Position numbers and translations under genes: made by a program. A stretch of 9,456 bases of DNA from a bacterium. Lineage in GTDB: Bacteria; SZUA-79; Acidulodesulfobacterales; Acidulodesulfobacteraceae. The notes beneath the pieces were generated by a model. The model was given only the letters and a program-made list of their open reading frames with translations, was not told the origin of the DNA and made no database searches. The DNA lies in assembly GCA_021799935.1 (NCBI GenBank), contig JAJYZM010000022.1, forward strand, positions 1 to 9,456, read 5' to 3'. Of the stretch, positions 1 through 6,566 are shown piece after piece (position 1 is the first letter of the stretch; every line of letters starts with the position of its first letter).

Positions 1-11
1 TCTCCTTATTT

Positions 12-38
12 CTGGATTCCTGCTTTCGCAGGAGTGAC
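12..38. repeat. REP-like palindrome, copy 1
   Basis: A short imperfect palindrome with a 6-bp stem (TCCTGC at 18-23 with GCAGGA at 28-33) and a 4-base TTTC loop, flanked by TGGAT on the left and GTGAC on the right. It belongs to the same class as the copy at 111-137, in opposite orientation. Such elements are common extragenic repeats in many bacterial genomes. It lies downstream of the HdrC-like gene. Confidence 0.6.
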
Positions 39-61
39 TAAACTTTAATTTAAAATTTACC

Positions 62-99
62 CTTTCTTCGCCTTTCCCGTCTTTTCTTCGCCTTTCCCG
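62..99. repeat. Short tandem repeat
   Basis: The phrase TTCTTCGCCTTTCCCG occurs twice in a row with a period of about 20 bases, between two REP-like palindromes. No coding capacity was seen here. It may be part of a compound extragenic repeat. Confidence 0.6.
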
Positions 100-110
100 C
101 AACCTATTTC

Positions 111-137
111 GTCATTCCCGCGCAGGCGGGAATCCAG
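111..137. repeat. REP-like palindrome, copy 2
   Basis: An 8-bp perfect stem (ATTCCCGC at 114-121, GCGGGAAT at 126-133) with loop GCAG. It is inverted relative to the copy at 12-38, so the two form a paired arrangement around the tandem repeat. It sits about 35 bases beyond the stop of the HdrC-like gene and could act as a transcript 3' end stabiliser or weak terminator, although no T-run follows on the minus strand. Confidence 0.7.
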
Positions 138-170
138 GCCATATAAATTAGGGCTAATTATCGCTTCCCG

Positions 171-848
171 TCAAGAACTCCTGACGTCGTCCACGATATC
201 CTGTATTATTTCGTAAAGCGAAGGATCGACGGACTCTATTATCTTAAAAACTCCCGCTTCGTCAAATATTTCGTATAACTCTTTCATAGCTTCGGGCGCA
301 ACGTCCCATGCCAAATTAGTAACTTGAAGCGTCGGCATAGGTATCGCTTTTCTTTTTACGGCAAGGTCCGTTGAGGCATATCCTATATGAGGACCCCAGT
401 CGGGAAAGAAATCCGGCTGTATCATATCGGGCGAAAGCTGATTTCCGTATGCAGTAAGTTTTAAAAGTACTCTCGAGTAAGGTTTTAAGACTTTTTTTGC
501 AGATTCAAATCCTCTTCTTACGGCGATTTCCCTTAATATAGCTATAATACCTCCGGGACTGTTCAAAAACGGACAAATCATCGCACACGTAAAACACTGG
601 AAACACGCCCATATATATTCGTCCATCATCATCCAGATAAGTTCGGGGTCTTTTGATTTCATTTTTTGAAGTACTATGCGAGGGGAAAAATCGAAGAATC
701 TGTGGGGCGGGCATCCGCCTGTACATACGCCGCAGTTTAAACAGCCTCTGACATATTCTTCGTATCTAAAATCTTTTCTAGCTTCTTCGAAGATTTCTTT
801 TTTAAATTCGGAAGGAACTATACTTACTCCATTTTCATCATATTCCAT
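171..848 (-). CDS. HdrC-like iron-sulfur protein (two 4Fe-4S clusters)
   Basis: A 225-residue soluble protein with two ferredoxin-type motifs. The first is C36-x2-C39-x2-C42-x3-C46-P and the second is C82-x2-C85-x2-C88-x3-C92-P. This spacing is that of heterodisulfide reductase subunit C and its relatives in Hdr-like sulfur-oxidation and Qmo systems, where the subunit passes electrons between an HdrA-type flavoprotein and an HdrB-type catalytic subunit. There is no membrane segment, so it is not a QmoC-type fusion. The C-terminal half (about 115-225) is helical and carries no obvious cofactor motif. The ATG is supported by AGGAG at 855-859, with 6 bases between it and the start. A TATAAT-like box lies at 887-892, but I see no well-spaced -35. 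No HdrA, HdrB or DsrC gene lies nearby, so its partner must be encoded elsewhere. The family call is firm; the pathway is not. Confidence 0.85.
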   Translation of the reverse strand: MEYDENGVSIVPSEFKKEIFEEARKDFRYEEYVRGCLNCGVCTGGCPPHRFFDFSPRIVLQKMKSKDPELIWMMMDEYIWACFQCFTCAMICPFLNSPGGIIAILREIAVRRGFESAKKVLKPYSRVLLKLTAYGNQLSPDMIQPDFFPDWGPHIGYASTDLAVKRKAIPMPTLQVTNLAWDVAPEAMKELYEIFDEAGVFKIIESVDPSLYEIIQDIVDDVRSS

Positions 849-942
849 AAAGCTCTCCTGCTTTACCGTTTTCGTTTATGTAATCTATTATATAAAGATT
901 ATCATAAAAAATTAATAAGTCAACTAAGGGTAGATAAAAATT

Positions 943-1129
943 TTTCGGAATTATGTGCTTGCAAGGCAATACAATTTTAATGTCTTTCTCTTTCTTAAAG
1001 CGAGATTGCTTCGCTGCGCTCGCAATGACAAGAAAGGGGACGGTGTTTGTCGATGCGAGAACCAGTCATTGCGAGCGCAGCGAAGCAATCTCGAATAACC
1101 GGTTGCATTGCAAGCGCATAATTCCGAAA
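943..1129. repeat. Nested inverted-repeat (MITE-like) element
   Basis: Two concentric inverted repeats fill the gap between two minus-strand genes. The outer arms are 943-969 and 1103-1129 and match at 25 of 27 bases. The inner arms are 1001-1029 and 1065-1093, 29 bases each and perfectly complementary, around a 35-base spacer. The inner arm contains the GCTTCGCTGCGCTCGCAATGAC sequence type that is dispersed in many bacterial genomes. No protein of note is encoded. It could be a non-autonomous mobile element or a paired REP-like unit, and its transcript would form a long hairpin after the transporter gene. No target-site duplication could be identified confidently. Confidence 0.75.
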
Positions 1130-1146
1130 TTTTTTAATTTGTTTTT

Positions 1147-2583
1147 TTAAATAGTATCTTCTATATTTTCGACGTTTTCCATTTCGGCGGTTTTTGTCCT
1201 GCTTCCTCCGCCCATCATATCGAGTTCGTATGAAGAAGACGAAAAATGTTCGTCGGGAGCTGGGGATGCCGCGTGTAAAATCTGTAGATACTGGAGAATA
1301 GTAACGAAAAATAAGCCGCCTATCATATTGCCTATGATAGTCAAAGGAACGTAGCGGTAAAGCCATGGAAGATATGAAATATGGGAACCGGTATTGATTG
1401 CTATTAAAATTTCAGACGACGCCACGACTATGTGGCTGAAAGAATTTAGATATATCATAAAGCCGACGACCCATATAATAAAAATTCTTGCCAGAGTTCC
1501 GCTCGAAGCTATCAAAAGCCACGTCATAAGCGTTATCAGCCAGCCGGCAAAAATAGCGCTTAAAACCATTACGAAAGGCGTTCTGCTCATATAGTTGTCG
1601 GCAATACCGTGTATATGCCCGACTACGAACTGAGGAACAATCTGATTTAACGAACCGGCTATTACGAGGGCAAAAATAAAAATTCCCGCCATATTTCCTA
1701 TCAGCGTCAGCGACCATAATTTTAAAAGGTCGGAGATTTTACCTCTTTTAGCAATGACGGCGGTTACCGGGACCAAAAAATTTTCCGTAAAAAGTTCGCT
1801 CTTGCCTATCATTAAAAACATAAAACCTATAGGAAAAAACAGCGCCCCGAATATTTTGGAGATGTTTGCCCCGACGAAAGGAGCCGTCGCTCCGGCGACA
1901 TAAGAAGACGCTATTATGCCGAATGTAACGTTCATGCCTGCTATAAGCCCGGACATAGACATTTCGAGCCAGCTTCTCTGAAGTCTTGCCTGTCCTACCT
2001 CGACTGAAGCCTTAAAAATTTCGGAAGCTTCTTTGCCTCCGGGTTTTTCTATGCCTCTAATGGCTCCGATACGGGCTTTTGTGGATTCTAAAATTTCGTT
2101 TATCCTTTTTGACAAATATAAAGAATGATGTATTTCTTCGGCAAGATTATTTTCTAAAAGCGCTCTTACGCCGGGGTCTTCGATTACCTCTAATCCGGCG
2201 GTATAATCGTTAATTGCGTTTTCTTCTATTTTTAAATCTATTCTGAGCATATCGAGAGGGGCGGAAACCTGATGGGAAGCCTCGCTGACCCCTTTCTGCG
2301 CTTCCCTTATCTCTTGAAGGTGCTTAGGCGTTCCTCCAAGTTCCGTTATTTTTTCCCTGATGTTTATAATATGCCCGCTTTCGGTAGAGGCAAAAGATTT
2401 TAACGCCTGAACCAAAATTGGGTCATTAAGGGTTTTTGTCTGCTCGATATATAAATCCCTTCCAGCCACTTCGGCCGCAAGATATTTTTGGAGCCAGGCT
2501 ATCGTATCTTGAACGGCTTTGGTATTTTTTAAATTCCCCGAACCGCTTTCGTTTTCATCGTTTTTTAAATATAAATCCGTCAT
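1147..2583 (-). CDS. Ferritin-like domain fused to formate/nitrite-type transporter (FNT)
   Basis: Two domains are visible (numbering from the alternative upstream TTG at 2604; subtract 7 for the ATG chosen here). Residues about 30-175 look like a ferritin-like four-helix bundle, with all expected di-iron ligands: E45, E75-x2-H78, E128 and E157-x2-H160. Residues about 195-445 are an FNT channel of about six membrane helices, with the family signature GKSELFTEN at 267-275 and a conserved-type central histidine H391 in SFSHIVVAS. This resembles the YfdC branch of FNT rather than FocA. FNT proteins normally move small monovalent anions such as formate, nitrite or hydrosulfide. The bundle may bind or oxidise iron at the cytoplasmic face, by analogy with MbfA/erythrin-VIT proteins, which join such a bundle to a different membrane domain. 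The ATG at 2581-2583 is preferred because the TTG would lie upstream of the predicted transcription start and has no well-placed Shine-Dalgarno. The substrate is unknown. Confidence 0.85.
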   Translation of the reverse strand: MTDLYLKNDENESGSGNLKNTKAVQDTIAWLQKYLAAEVAGRDLYIEQTKTLNDPILVQALKSFASTESGHIINIREKITELGGTPKHLQEIREAQKGVSEASHQVSAPLDMLRIDLKIEENAINDYTAGLEVIEDPGVRALLENNLAEEIHHSLYLSKRINEILESTKARIGAIRGIEKPGGKEASEIFKASVEVGQARLQRSWLEMSMSGLIAGMNVTFGIIASSYVAGATAPFVGANISKIFGALFFPIGFMFLMIGKSELFTENFLVPVTAVIAKRGKISDLLKLWSLTLIGNMAGIFIFALVIAGSLNQIVPQFVVGHIHGIADNYMSRTPFVMVLSAIFAGWLITLMTWLLIASSGTLARIFIIWVVGFMIYLNSFSHIVVASSEILIAINTGSHISYLPWLYRYVPLTIIGNMIGGLFFVTILQYLQILHAASPAPDEHFSSSSYELDMMGGGSRTKTAEMENVENIEDTI

Positions 2584-2592
2584 AATATTTAA

Positions 2593-2621
2593 ATTATATA
2601 TCAATTTATCTTATTTAACAA
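2593..2621 (-). promoter_or_regulatory. Sigma70-type promoter of the ferritin-FNT gene (leaderless)
   Basis: On the minus strand, TTGTTA (2616-2621) and TATAAT (2593-2598) are separated by exactly 17 bases. The -10 box ends 9 bases before the ATG at 2583, so transcription should start within about 0-4 bases of it. No Shine-Dalgarno precedes this ATG. This argues for a leaderless mRNA and decides the start codon. Confidence 0.65.
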
Positions 2622-2653
2622 CTCCCGTAAAAGATTAATAGGCAGGGCGGCAA

Positions 2654-2682
2654 TTGACTAAAAAGTCATTATCGTGTAAAAT
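2654..2682 (+). promoter_or_regulatory. Sigma70-type promoter of the MFS gene (leaderless)
   Basis: TTGACT (2654-2659) and TAAAAT (2677-2682) are spaced by 17 bases. The ATG at 2691 begins only 9 bases after the -10 box, and the intervening AAAAACTT has no Shine-Dalgarno. It is divergent from the ferritin-FNT promoter, with the two -35 boxes about 32 bases apart, so a shared regulator could bind between them. Confidence 0.65.
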
Positions 2683-2690
2683 AAAAACTT

Positions 2691-4100
2691 ATGACGTTAA
2701 ATAACAACGGCAATAACAGCGGCAGCGGCGGCGAAACGGAAACGGACGGGATTGCCGAAACTGAGCCAGCGCCTGCGCCCCCTTCCACTAAAAGGCTTTT
2801 AATCGCAATTCTTTCGACAATCGCCCTTGCGGATTTCGGACTTGGATTAAATACCGTCGTTCTTCCGCTTTACGCGAAAAGCCTCGGCGCAAGCATAATT
2901 ACCATAGGCTTAATCATAGCTTCTTTCGGTTTAGCCCGCATATTTATTAATATCCCGATAAGCATAATAAGCAAAAGACTAAATTCCCAATATATCCATA
3001 TCGGCATACTTTTTATTTTTTTAGGCGCCGTAGGATACCTGCTTTCCACGGCATATTACCAGCTTTTTATCTTCAGATTTCTGGAAGGGTTTGGCTCCGG
3101 CATAATTAACACGTCGTCGATGATAATCCTGACGAAACGGCTTTATAAAGACGAAAAAAGGGCTAAAGTTTTAAGCAGGTATATGATAGCGAGAAGGCTT
3201 TCTATGGGTTCCGCTCCGTTTCTCGGCGCTATAGCCGCATACGAATTTTCCGATAAAGCGGCTTTTTTGCTTTATGCGGTAATAATGACCGCAGGTCTTA
3301 TTATAGCTTTTTATAATAAGGAGTTCCTGAACGGCGTCAATAACGCTGCCGTTACCGGAAACGGCGCAAAAGATAACGGCCATAACAATGGCGATAATAT
3401 TAAAAATTTAAAAAATATAAACGACGAAGATACCAATATTCCGAACGCAAATATCGGCGGCGGCAGGCTGAAACCACTTGCAGATTCACAGCCGGGCCAT
3501 ATGAAGAAATATTTTTCCCTTTTGTATAATTTTAATTTTATCGCGTTATGTTTTTTAACGTTTTCCTTTTTCTTTTCGAGAATAGGTTCTAGAAGGGAGC
3601 TTGTGCCGCTTGTCGGCTACAGCGTAATGAACCTTAATAAAGCGGATATAGGACTGCTCGTTTCAATATCGGCGGTAATCGGCGTAATTCTTACATATTA
3701 TTCCGACAGGGTGATAAACGCCATGGGGGTCAAAAAATCCATAATTACGTCTTTTGTTATAACGGCGGCGGGCGTTTTAAGCTTCATAGTATTTCAAAAC
3801 ATAACGGCTTTCGGTTTATCCATAATATTATTAAGTGCGGGAGGGGGGTTTTCGGGTCCCGCAAGAAATCTTTACTTGATGGACAGCGTGGACAAAAACC
3901 GGTACGATGAGGCTATAGGCATATATAGAACGCTGAGCGATTTAGGTTTTGTTTTGGGGCCGTTTGCGGTAGGAGCAGTATTTGAATATTACAATTATAT
4001 TTCCGCATATAGCTTAGTTGCGTTTATAATAATTCTGGCAGCCGTTTTATTCGGTTTTTTCGCAAAATCCTACGGCAATGCCGCCGTCGTTGCGGATTAA
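2691..4100 (+). CDS. Major facilitator superfamily transporter
   Basis: A 469-residue inner-membrane protein with the MFS layout of two groups of about six membrane helices (about 36-210 and 275-458), separated by a long hydrophilic cytoplasmic loop at about 211-272. Supporting details are the RFLEGFGSGI segment at 129-138, typical of helix 4 in DHA1-type carriers, and the DLGFVLGPFAVG stretch at 417-428, resembling the antiporter-type motif of helix 11. The first 33 residues are polar and low in complexity (Asn, Gly, Ser, then Pro/Ala/Glu). The central loop is also unusually Asn/Gly rich, with an ORF length still within the family norm. It is probably a proton-coupled drug or metabolite exporter, but the sequence does not name the substrate. 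It diverges from the ferritin-FNT gene and may be co-regulated with it. No Shine-Dalgarno is seen; the start is supported by the adjacent promoter. Confidence 0.85.
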   Translation: MTLNNNGNNSGSGGETETDGIAETEPAPAPPSTKRLLIAILSTIALADFGLGLNTVVLPLYAKSLGASIITIGLIIASFGLARIFINIPISIISKRLNSQYIHIGILFIFLGAVGYLLSTAYYQLFIFRFLEGFGSGIINTSSMIILTKRLYKDEKRAKVLSRYMIARRLSMGSAPFLGAIAAYEFSDKAAFLLYAVIMTAGLIIAFYNKEFLNGVNNAAVTGNGAKDNGHNNGDNIKNLKNINDEDTNIPNANIGGGRLKPLADSQPGHMKKYFSLLYNFNFIALCFLTFSFFFSRIGSRRELVPLVGYSVMNLNKADIGLLVSISAVIGVILTYYSDRVINAMGVKKSIITSFVITAAGVLSFIVFQNITAFGLSIILLSAGGGFSGPARNLYLMDSVDKNRYDEAIGIYRTLSDLGFVLGPFAVGAVFEYYNYISAYSLVAFIIILAAVLFGFFAKSYGNAAVVAD

Positions 4101-4128
4101 TCAGAAGATAGGCAAGTTTTGTCGTCTT

Positions 4129-4155
4129 GTCATTCCCGCGCAGGCGTTAATCCAG
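4129..4155. repeat. Degenerate REP-like palindrome, copy 3
   Basis: This copy matches the element at 111-137 except that the second arm reads GCGTTAAT instead of GCGGGAAT, which breaks the stem. It sits between the convergent ends of the MFS gene (plus) and the universal stress gene (minus). Since the hairpin is damaged, it is probably a decaying copy rather than a working terminator. Confidence 0.7.
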
Positions 4156-4156
4156 T

Positions 4157-5083
4157 CTATTTAACTATAAGTATCGAACATGGAAGCGCGCTTATTATCC
4201 TTTCGGCGGTGCTTCCGAAAATAATTTCCTTTAGGCCTTCCCTGTCTCTTCCCTTAAAACCCAGAATTAACAGTTTCTTTCCGGTTTCTTCCATAAAATC
4301 GGATATTTCTTTGCAAGGCGCGCCCTTTCTGACCTCTATTTCCAAGTTTGATTTTTCTTTTGCGAACCTGTAGTTAAGGCCGCGCATTACCGACTCGAAT
4401 TTTTCGGACAGGCTTTTCTCGTAATTTTCTATTTCGCCGATTCTTGAATCTTTCAGCCCCTTAATTAATTTTTCGTCGATAATATGCAAAATAGTAAATA
4501 TCTTGATTACGTCTTCCGGAACTTTTAATATTAAGGGCAGGGCTTTAAGCGAAAACTCCGAAAAATCGGTCGCAAAAACGACATCGTCGAAAATGTTTCT
4601 GCAGCTTGTTTTCCTGTCGTTTTTAAAGTCGCTGGAAGAATGAAACAAAACCCGCCTCATAACGAGAACGGGTTTTTCTATTTTTATTATAATATCGTAA
4701 AGAGGAGAACCGTAAAACGAAAAATAACCCTTGGGCTTTCCGCCAGCTTTTTTATCGAGGACTACGAAATCAATATTTTCCGCCTTCGCTTCTTCCGCGA
4801 TTTCTTCGGCAATATTGCCTATCCTGATAACGTATCTGACGCCGAAACCTGATTTTTCTAAGTATTTTTTAATATCTTCAAGTTTAATCTCCGCAAACCT
4901 TCTTATCTTTTCTTCGTCTTCTTTTTTATAGACGGAATAAAGGCTGTGCTGAAAAATTGCGGGGTCTATAACGTGTATCAGGACTATTTCTTTTAAGCCG
5001 AGCTTCGAATAGTTCGCAAAACAGTCGAGATTTTCGTAATAAAAATCACCGAAATTTATTGCGTAAAGTACGGTATTCAGCAT
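4157..5083 (-). CDS. Tandem-domain universal stress protein (UspA family)
   Basis: A 308-residue cytoplasmic protein with two Usp alpha/beta domains, about 1-145 and 166-308. Each begins with a hydrophobic beta strand (TVLYAINFG at 4-12, VVFATDFSEFS at 168-178) and contains a strand ending in HVID or HIID (37-40, 200-203). The second domain ends with a nucleotide-loop-like sequence: G275-x2-G278, then G290-S291, followed by a final strand SILIVK. The spacing between G278 and G290 is 11 residues, rather than the 9 usual in ATP-binding members. The first domain has only a poor version (DKKAGGKPKGY... GSPLYD), so ATP binding, if any, is more likely in the second. The ATG follows GAGGGG at 5089-5094 at a suitable distance. 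It lies 52 bases downstream of the pilin gene on the same strand and could be cotranscribed. Its stress role is inferred from the family only. Confidence 0.88.
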   Translation of the reverse strand: MLNTVLYAINFGDFYYENLDCFANYSKLGLKEIVLIHVIDPAIFQHSLYSVYKKEDEEKIRRFAEIKLEDIKKYLEKSGFGVRYVIRIGNIAEEIAEEAKAENIDFVVLDKKAGGKPKGYFSFYGSPLYDIIIKIEKPVLVMRRVLFHSSSDFKNDRKTSCRNIFDDVVFATDFSEFSLKALPLILKVPEDVIKIFTILHIIDEKLIKGLKDSRIGEIENYEKSLSEKFESVMRGLNYRFAKEKSNLEIEVRKGAPCKEISDFMEETGKKLLILGFKGRDREGLKEIIFGSTAERIISALPCSILIVK

Positions 5084-5135
5084 AAATGCCCCTCAAATTT
5101 TATAAAGTTTTGCCATGTTTATTTTTCCCATAATT

Positions 5136-5735
5136 TTAGCCGTTAGGGAGTTCGGTTTCGACGTAAATGCCGGTACCTCCGCCTCCGACAGGGCAAGAAC
5201 TACTACCGCCGCCTTTTATTACAACCTCCGCCGTAACTTCCCTTTCCGTTCCGCCCGCAAAGCCGTTGGAAGTAATGACGTAGTAAGCGCAGTTCCCGCC
5301 TCCGCCTCCGCCTCCGCTTAATTGCCCCTCTACCGCGCAAAACGTCGGCGTATAATTAGCACCTGGAGCAACCGTTTTCAAATTGCCCTGCAAATTGCCG
5401 GAAAGATATTGAATAGCAGTTAGGGTCCCGCTCACTCTCGGCGGCAGTACAGGACTTGACGGACAGCCCGGTAGCGGTAGCCCTGTAGAAAAAGTGCCGC
5501 CATTTACCGGTTCCAGTTCCCAAAGCGTTATCTCCACCCCCGACTTTGCGGCATACTTCGCCGCCGCGCTCGTCAGGTTAGACCTCGAAGTTATATCCCC
5601 GCTTGACGTCAGATAAGCGAAAATAGACCCCGCCAGCCCCAGCACTATAATAATTATAATCGCCAGAATTATCGAAATACCCTTATCCGAACCTATAATC
5701 GTCTTTTTAAAATATCTTACCGCCGATAAAAACAT
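5136..5735 (-). CDS. MshP/PilX-like minor pilin
   Basis: A 199-residue protein with a type IV pilin-like N-terminus. It has a short basic leader, a Gly at position 19 as the likely prepilin peptidase site, then a hydrophobic helix at about 20-43. The usual Glu at mature position 5 is replaced by Leu, as in minor pilins such as PilX, MshP and GspK. The following helix (YAAKSGVEITLWEL at 61-74) matches the MshP/PilX pattern of AAxSGxE. The C-terminal part is Gly-rich, with seven glycines at 141-147, and has four cysteines (91, 133, 149, 181) that may form disulfides. It probably sits at the tip or base of a type IV pilus or pseudopilus in the periplasm. No other pilus gene is in the window. There is no Shine-Dalgarno; a TATAAT-like box ends 9 bases before the ATG, so its mRNA may also be leaderless. 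Confidence 0.7.
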   Translation of the reverse strand: MFLSAVRYFKKTIIGSDKGISIILAIIIIIVLGLAGSIFAYLTSSGDITSRSNLTSAAAKYAAKSGVEITLWELEPVNGGTFSTGLPLPGCPSSPVLPPRVSGTLTAIQYLSGNLQGNLKTVAPGANYTPTFCAVEGQLSGGGGGGGNCAYYVITSNGFAGGTEREVTAEVVIKGGGSSSCPVGGGGTGIYVETELPNG

Positions 5736-5753
5736 ATTAATATTATTATATAA

Positions 5754-5843
5754 TTAAGTGCGCCTAATATTCTTTTAAATCTTCGACGACTGATGTAATT
5801 TCGGGATAACCCTTACCGTCGCGCGGTAAAAATAAATTATTTT
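5754..5843. repeat. Direct repeat, left copy (VapC tail)
   Basis: This 90-bp stretch is a copy of 6554-6644. Over the 80 aligned coding bases it differs at 8 positions (about 90% identity). The two copies are in the same orientation and lie about 800 bp apart, bracketing one complete VapBC module. Confidence 0.85.
5764..5843 (-). pseudogene. VapC toxin 3'-end remnant
   Basis: Read on the minus strand, this stretch encodes NNLFLPRDGKGYPEI, then TSVVEDLKEY and a TAG stop. It aligns without gaps to the last 25 residues of the complete VapC at 6565-6963. It has no start codon and no PIN active-site half. In the only catalytic region retained, HDDKD has become PRDGKG. It begins 14 bases after the stop of the neighbouring VapC, so it may be carried on that transcript without being translated. 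It is a relic of a duplicated or replaced toxin gene. Confidence 0.85.
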
Positions 5844-5857
5844 ATTATTGGTTTATT

Positions 5858-6253
5858 TCAAATTTTGTATAGTTCTAATCCCGAAATTAATTCAAAATGT
5901 TTATCTAAGGTAAAAACGGAAAAGTTGTTTTCTATAGCCAATGCTCCGATTAAAATATCGGAAAATGGAACGGTAAAGCCTTTCTTTTTTATGTCTGAAG
6001 AAATTTCCGCGGATTTTTGCCATATAATTTTATTTACCTCTACATACGGTAAATTTGATAAAATCTCTTTAATCTTTAATTTTTCCGGCTCGGATTTAAT
6101 TCCCTGCAATAATTCAAATAAAACGACGCCGCAAACCTCAGCCAAATCTGCGATAAGAAGCAGTTCTAGATTATTGCTTACCGAAGAATTTGCCCTGAAA
6201 AATTCAATCCAGACGCTTGTATCGACCAAGACGCGCTTATGTTTATTTTTCAA
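5858..6253 (-). CDS. vapC: VapC-family PIN-domain toxin (module 1)
   Basis: A 131-residue PIN-domain ribonuclease, the toxin half of a type II toxin-antitoxin pair. It shows the four acidic residues expected for metal-dependent RNA cleavage: D11 in LVDTSVWIEFF, E47 in LFELLQG, D99 in PFSDILIGA and D117 in FTLDKHF. The length is normal for VapC. The start is TTG, with AGAGAGGAAAG just upstream on the minus strand, and it overlaps the end of the antitoxin gene by 11 bases. This points to translational coupling and low toxin output. VapC enzymes usually cleave tRNA or rRNA; the target here cannot be read from sequence. The gene lies inside a pair of direct repeats of about 90 bp. It is only distantly similar to the second VapC, so it is not a recent duplicate of it. 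Confidence 0.92.
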   Translation of the reverse strand: MKNKHKRVLVDTSVWIEFFRANSSVSNNLELLLIADLAEVCGVVLFELLQGIKSEPEKLKIKEILSNLPYVEVNKIIWQKSAEISSDIKKKGFTVPFSDILIGALAIENNFSVFTLDKHFELISGLELYKI

Positions 6254-6476
6254 TAAACTTTCCTCTCTCGGATTGAGAATCTATTTCCGACTTTTCTTCC
6301 GCTTCCCAATCATAATCTATATTAATTTTTCCTTTTAGGGCAAGAAGCTCCGTTATTTTTTTTTGCCTTATATATTCCTTCATTGTTTTAACAATAGCTT
6401 TCGTTTTTGATTTTTCACCTGAAATTTTTTGGACTTCGCTAATCAAATCTTCAGGTATGTTTAACGTGGTGCGCAT
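6243..6476 (-). CDS. vapB: VapB-type antitoxin (module 1)
   Basis: A 77-residue partner of the PIN toxin. The N-terminus MRTTLNIPEDLISEVQKI, followed by a segment with KTKAI (24-28) and a helix, is typical of VapB proteins with a ribbon-helix-helix DNA-binding domain. The acidic C-terminal tail (DYDWEAEEKSEID at 54-66) is where such antitoxins usually wrap the toxin. The ATG has a good Shine-Dalgarno, AAAGGAG, with its core at 6486-6490. It is first in the operon and overlaps the TTG of the toxin. It is expected to neutralise the toxin and, as a complex, to repress its own promoter at 6503-6531. Confidence 0.88.
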   Translation of the reverse strand: MRTTLNIPEDLISEVQKISGEKSKTKAIVKTMKEYIRQKKITELLALKGKINIDYDWEAEEKSEIDSQSERGKFIEK

Positions 6477-6490
6477 ATTATATTTCTCCT

Positions 6491-6531
6491 TTATATGCTA
6501 TAATTATATGCGTTTAAAAACATATTGTCAA
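6491..6531 (-). promoter_or_regulatory. Consensus promoter and candidate operator of VapBC module 1
   Basis: On the minus strand, a perfect consensus pair is visible: TTGACA (6526-6531), 17 bases, TATAAT (6503-6508). The 8-mer TTATATGC on the top strand occurs twice, at 6491-6498 and 6504-6511, with a 13-base period. The second copy covers the -10 box, as expected of a site where a VapBC complex would repress. The core TATAATTATA is also palindromic. Confidence 0.75.
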
Positions 6532-6549
6532 ATTTAGGAAAACGCAGGG
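6530..6549. repeat. 20-bp dispersed repeat, copy A
   Basis: The 20-base sequence AAATTTAGGAAAACGCAGGG is found exactly here and again at 7675-7694, same orientation. Here it lies between the -35 box of VapBC module 1 and the hairpin after VapC module 2. It could be the edge of the duplicated toxin-antitoxin segment or a shared insertion target. Confidence 0.7.
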
Positions 6550-6566
6550 GGAGTTAAGTGCCCCCT
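6546..6566 (-). terminator. Hairpin at the end of VapBC module 2
   Basis: A 6-bp perfect stem (AGGGGG at 6546-6551, CCCCCT at 6561-6566) with a 9-base loop, overlapping the TAG stop of the second VapC. On the minus strand it is followed by GCGTTTTCC, a weak T-rich tail. It is probably a terminator, with moderate confidence, that separates the two modules. Confidence 0.5.

Noticed and set aside
1..170. Possible CRISPR array made of the palindromic and tandem repeats.
   Set aside because: The repeats are in opposite orientation, differ in sequence, and lack regular spacers.
893..923. TTGACT at 918-923 as the -35 box for the HdrC-like gene.
   Set aside because: The distance to the TATAAT at 887-892 is 25 bases, too long for a sigma70 promoter.
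995..1366. A minus-strand open frame through the nested inverted repeat and the end of the transporter gene.
   Set aside because: It overlaps the well-supported FNT gene in another frame, is very rich in Arg and Tyr, and is produced by the palindromic repeat sequence.
2584..2604. TTG at 2604 as the start of the ferritin-FNT protein.
   Set aside because: It falls inside the spacer between the -35 and -10 boxes of a strong predicted promoter and would be upstream of the transcript; the ATG at 2581-2583 is better placed. It remains possible if another upstream promoter exists.
5865..6338. A 157-codon plus-strand frame opposite VapC and VapB module 1.
   Set aside because: It is antisense to two genes with clear family motifs, shows no recognisable domain, and is explained as a shadow frame.
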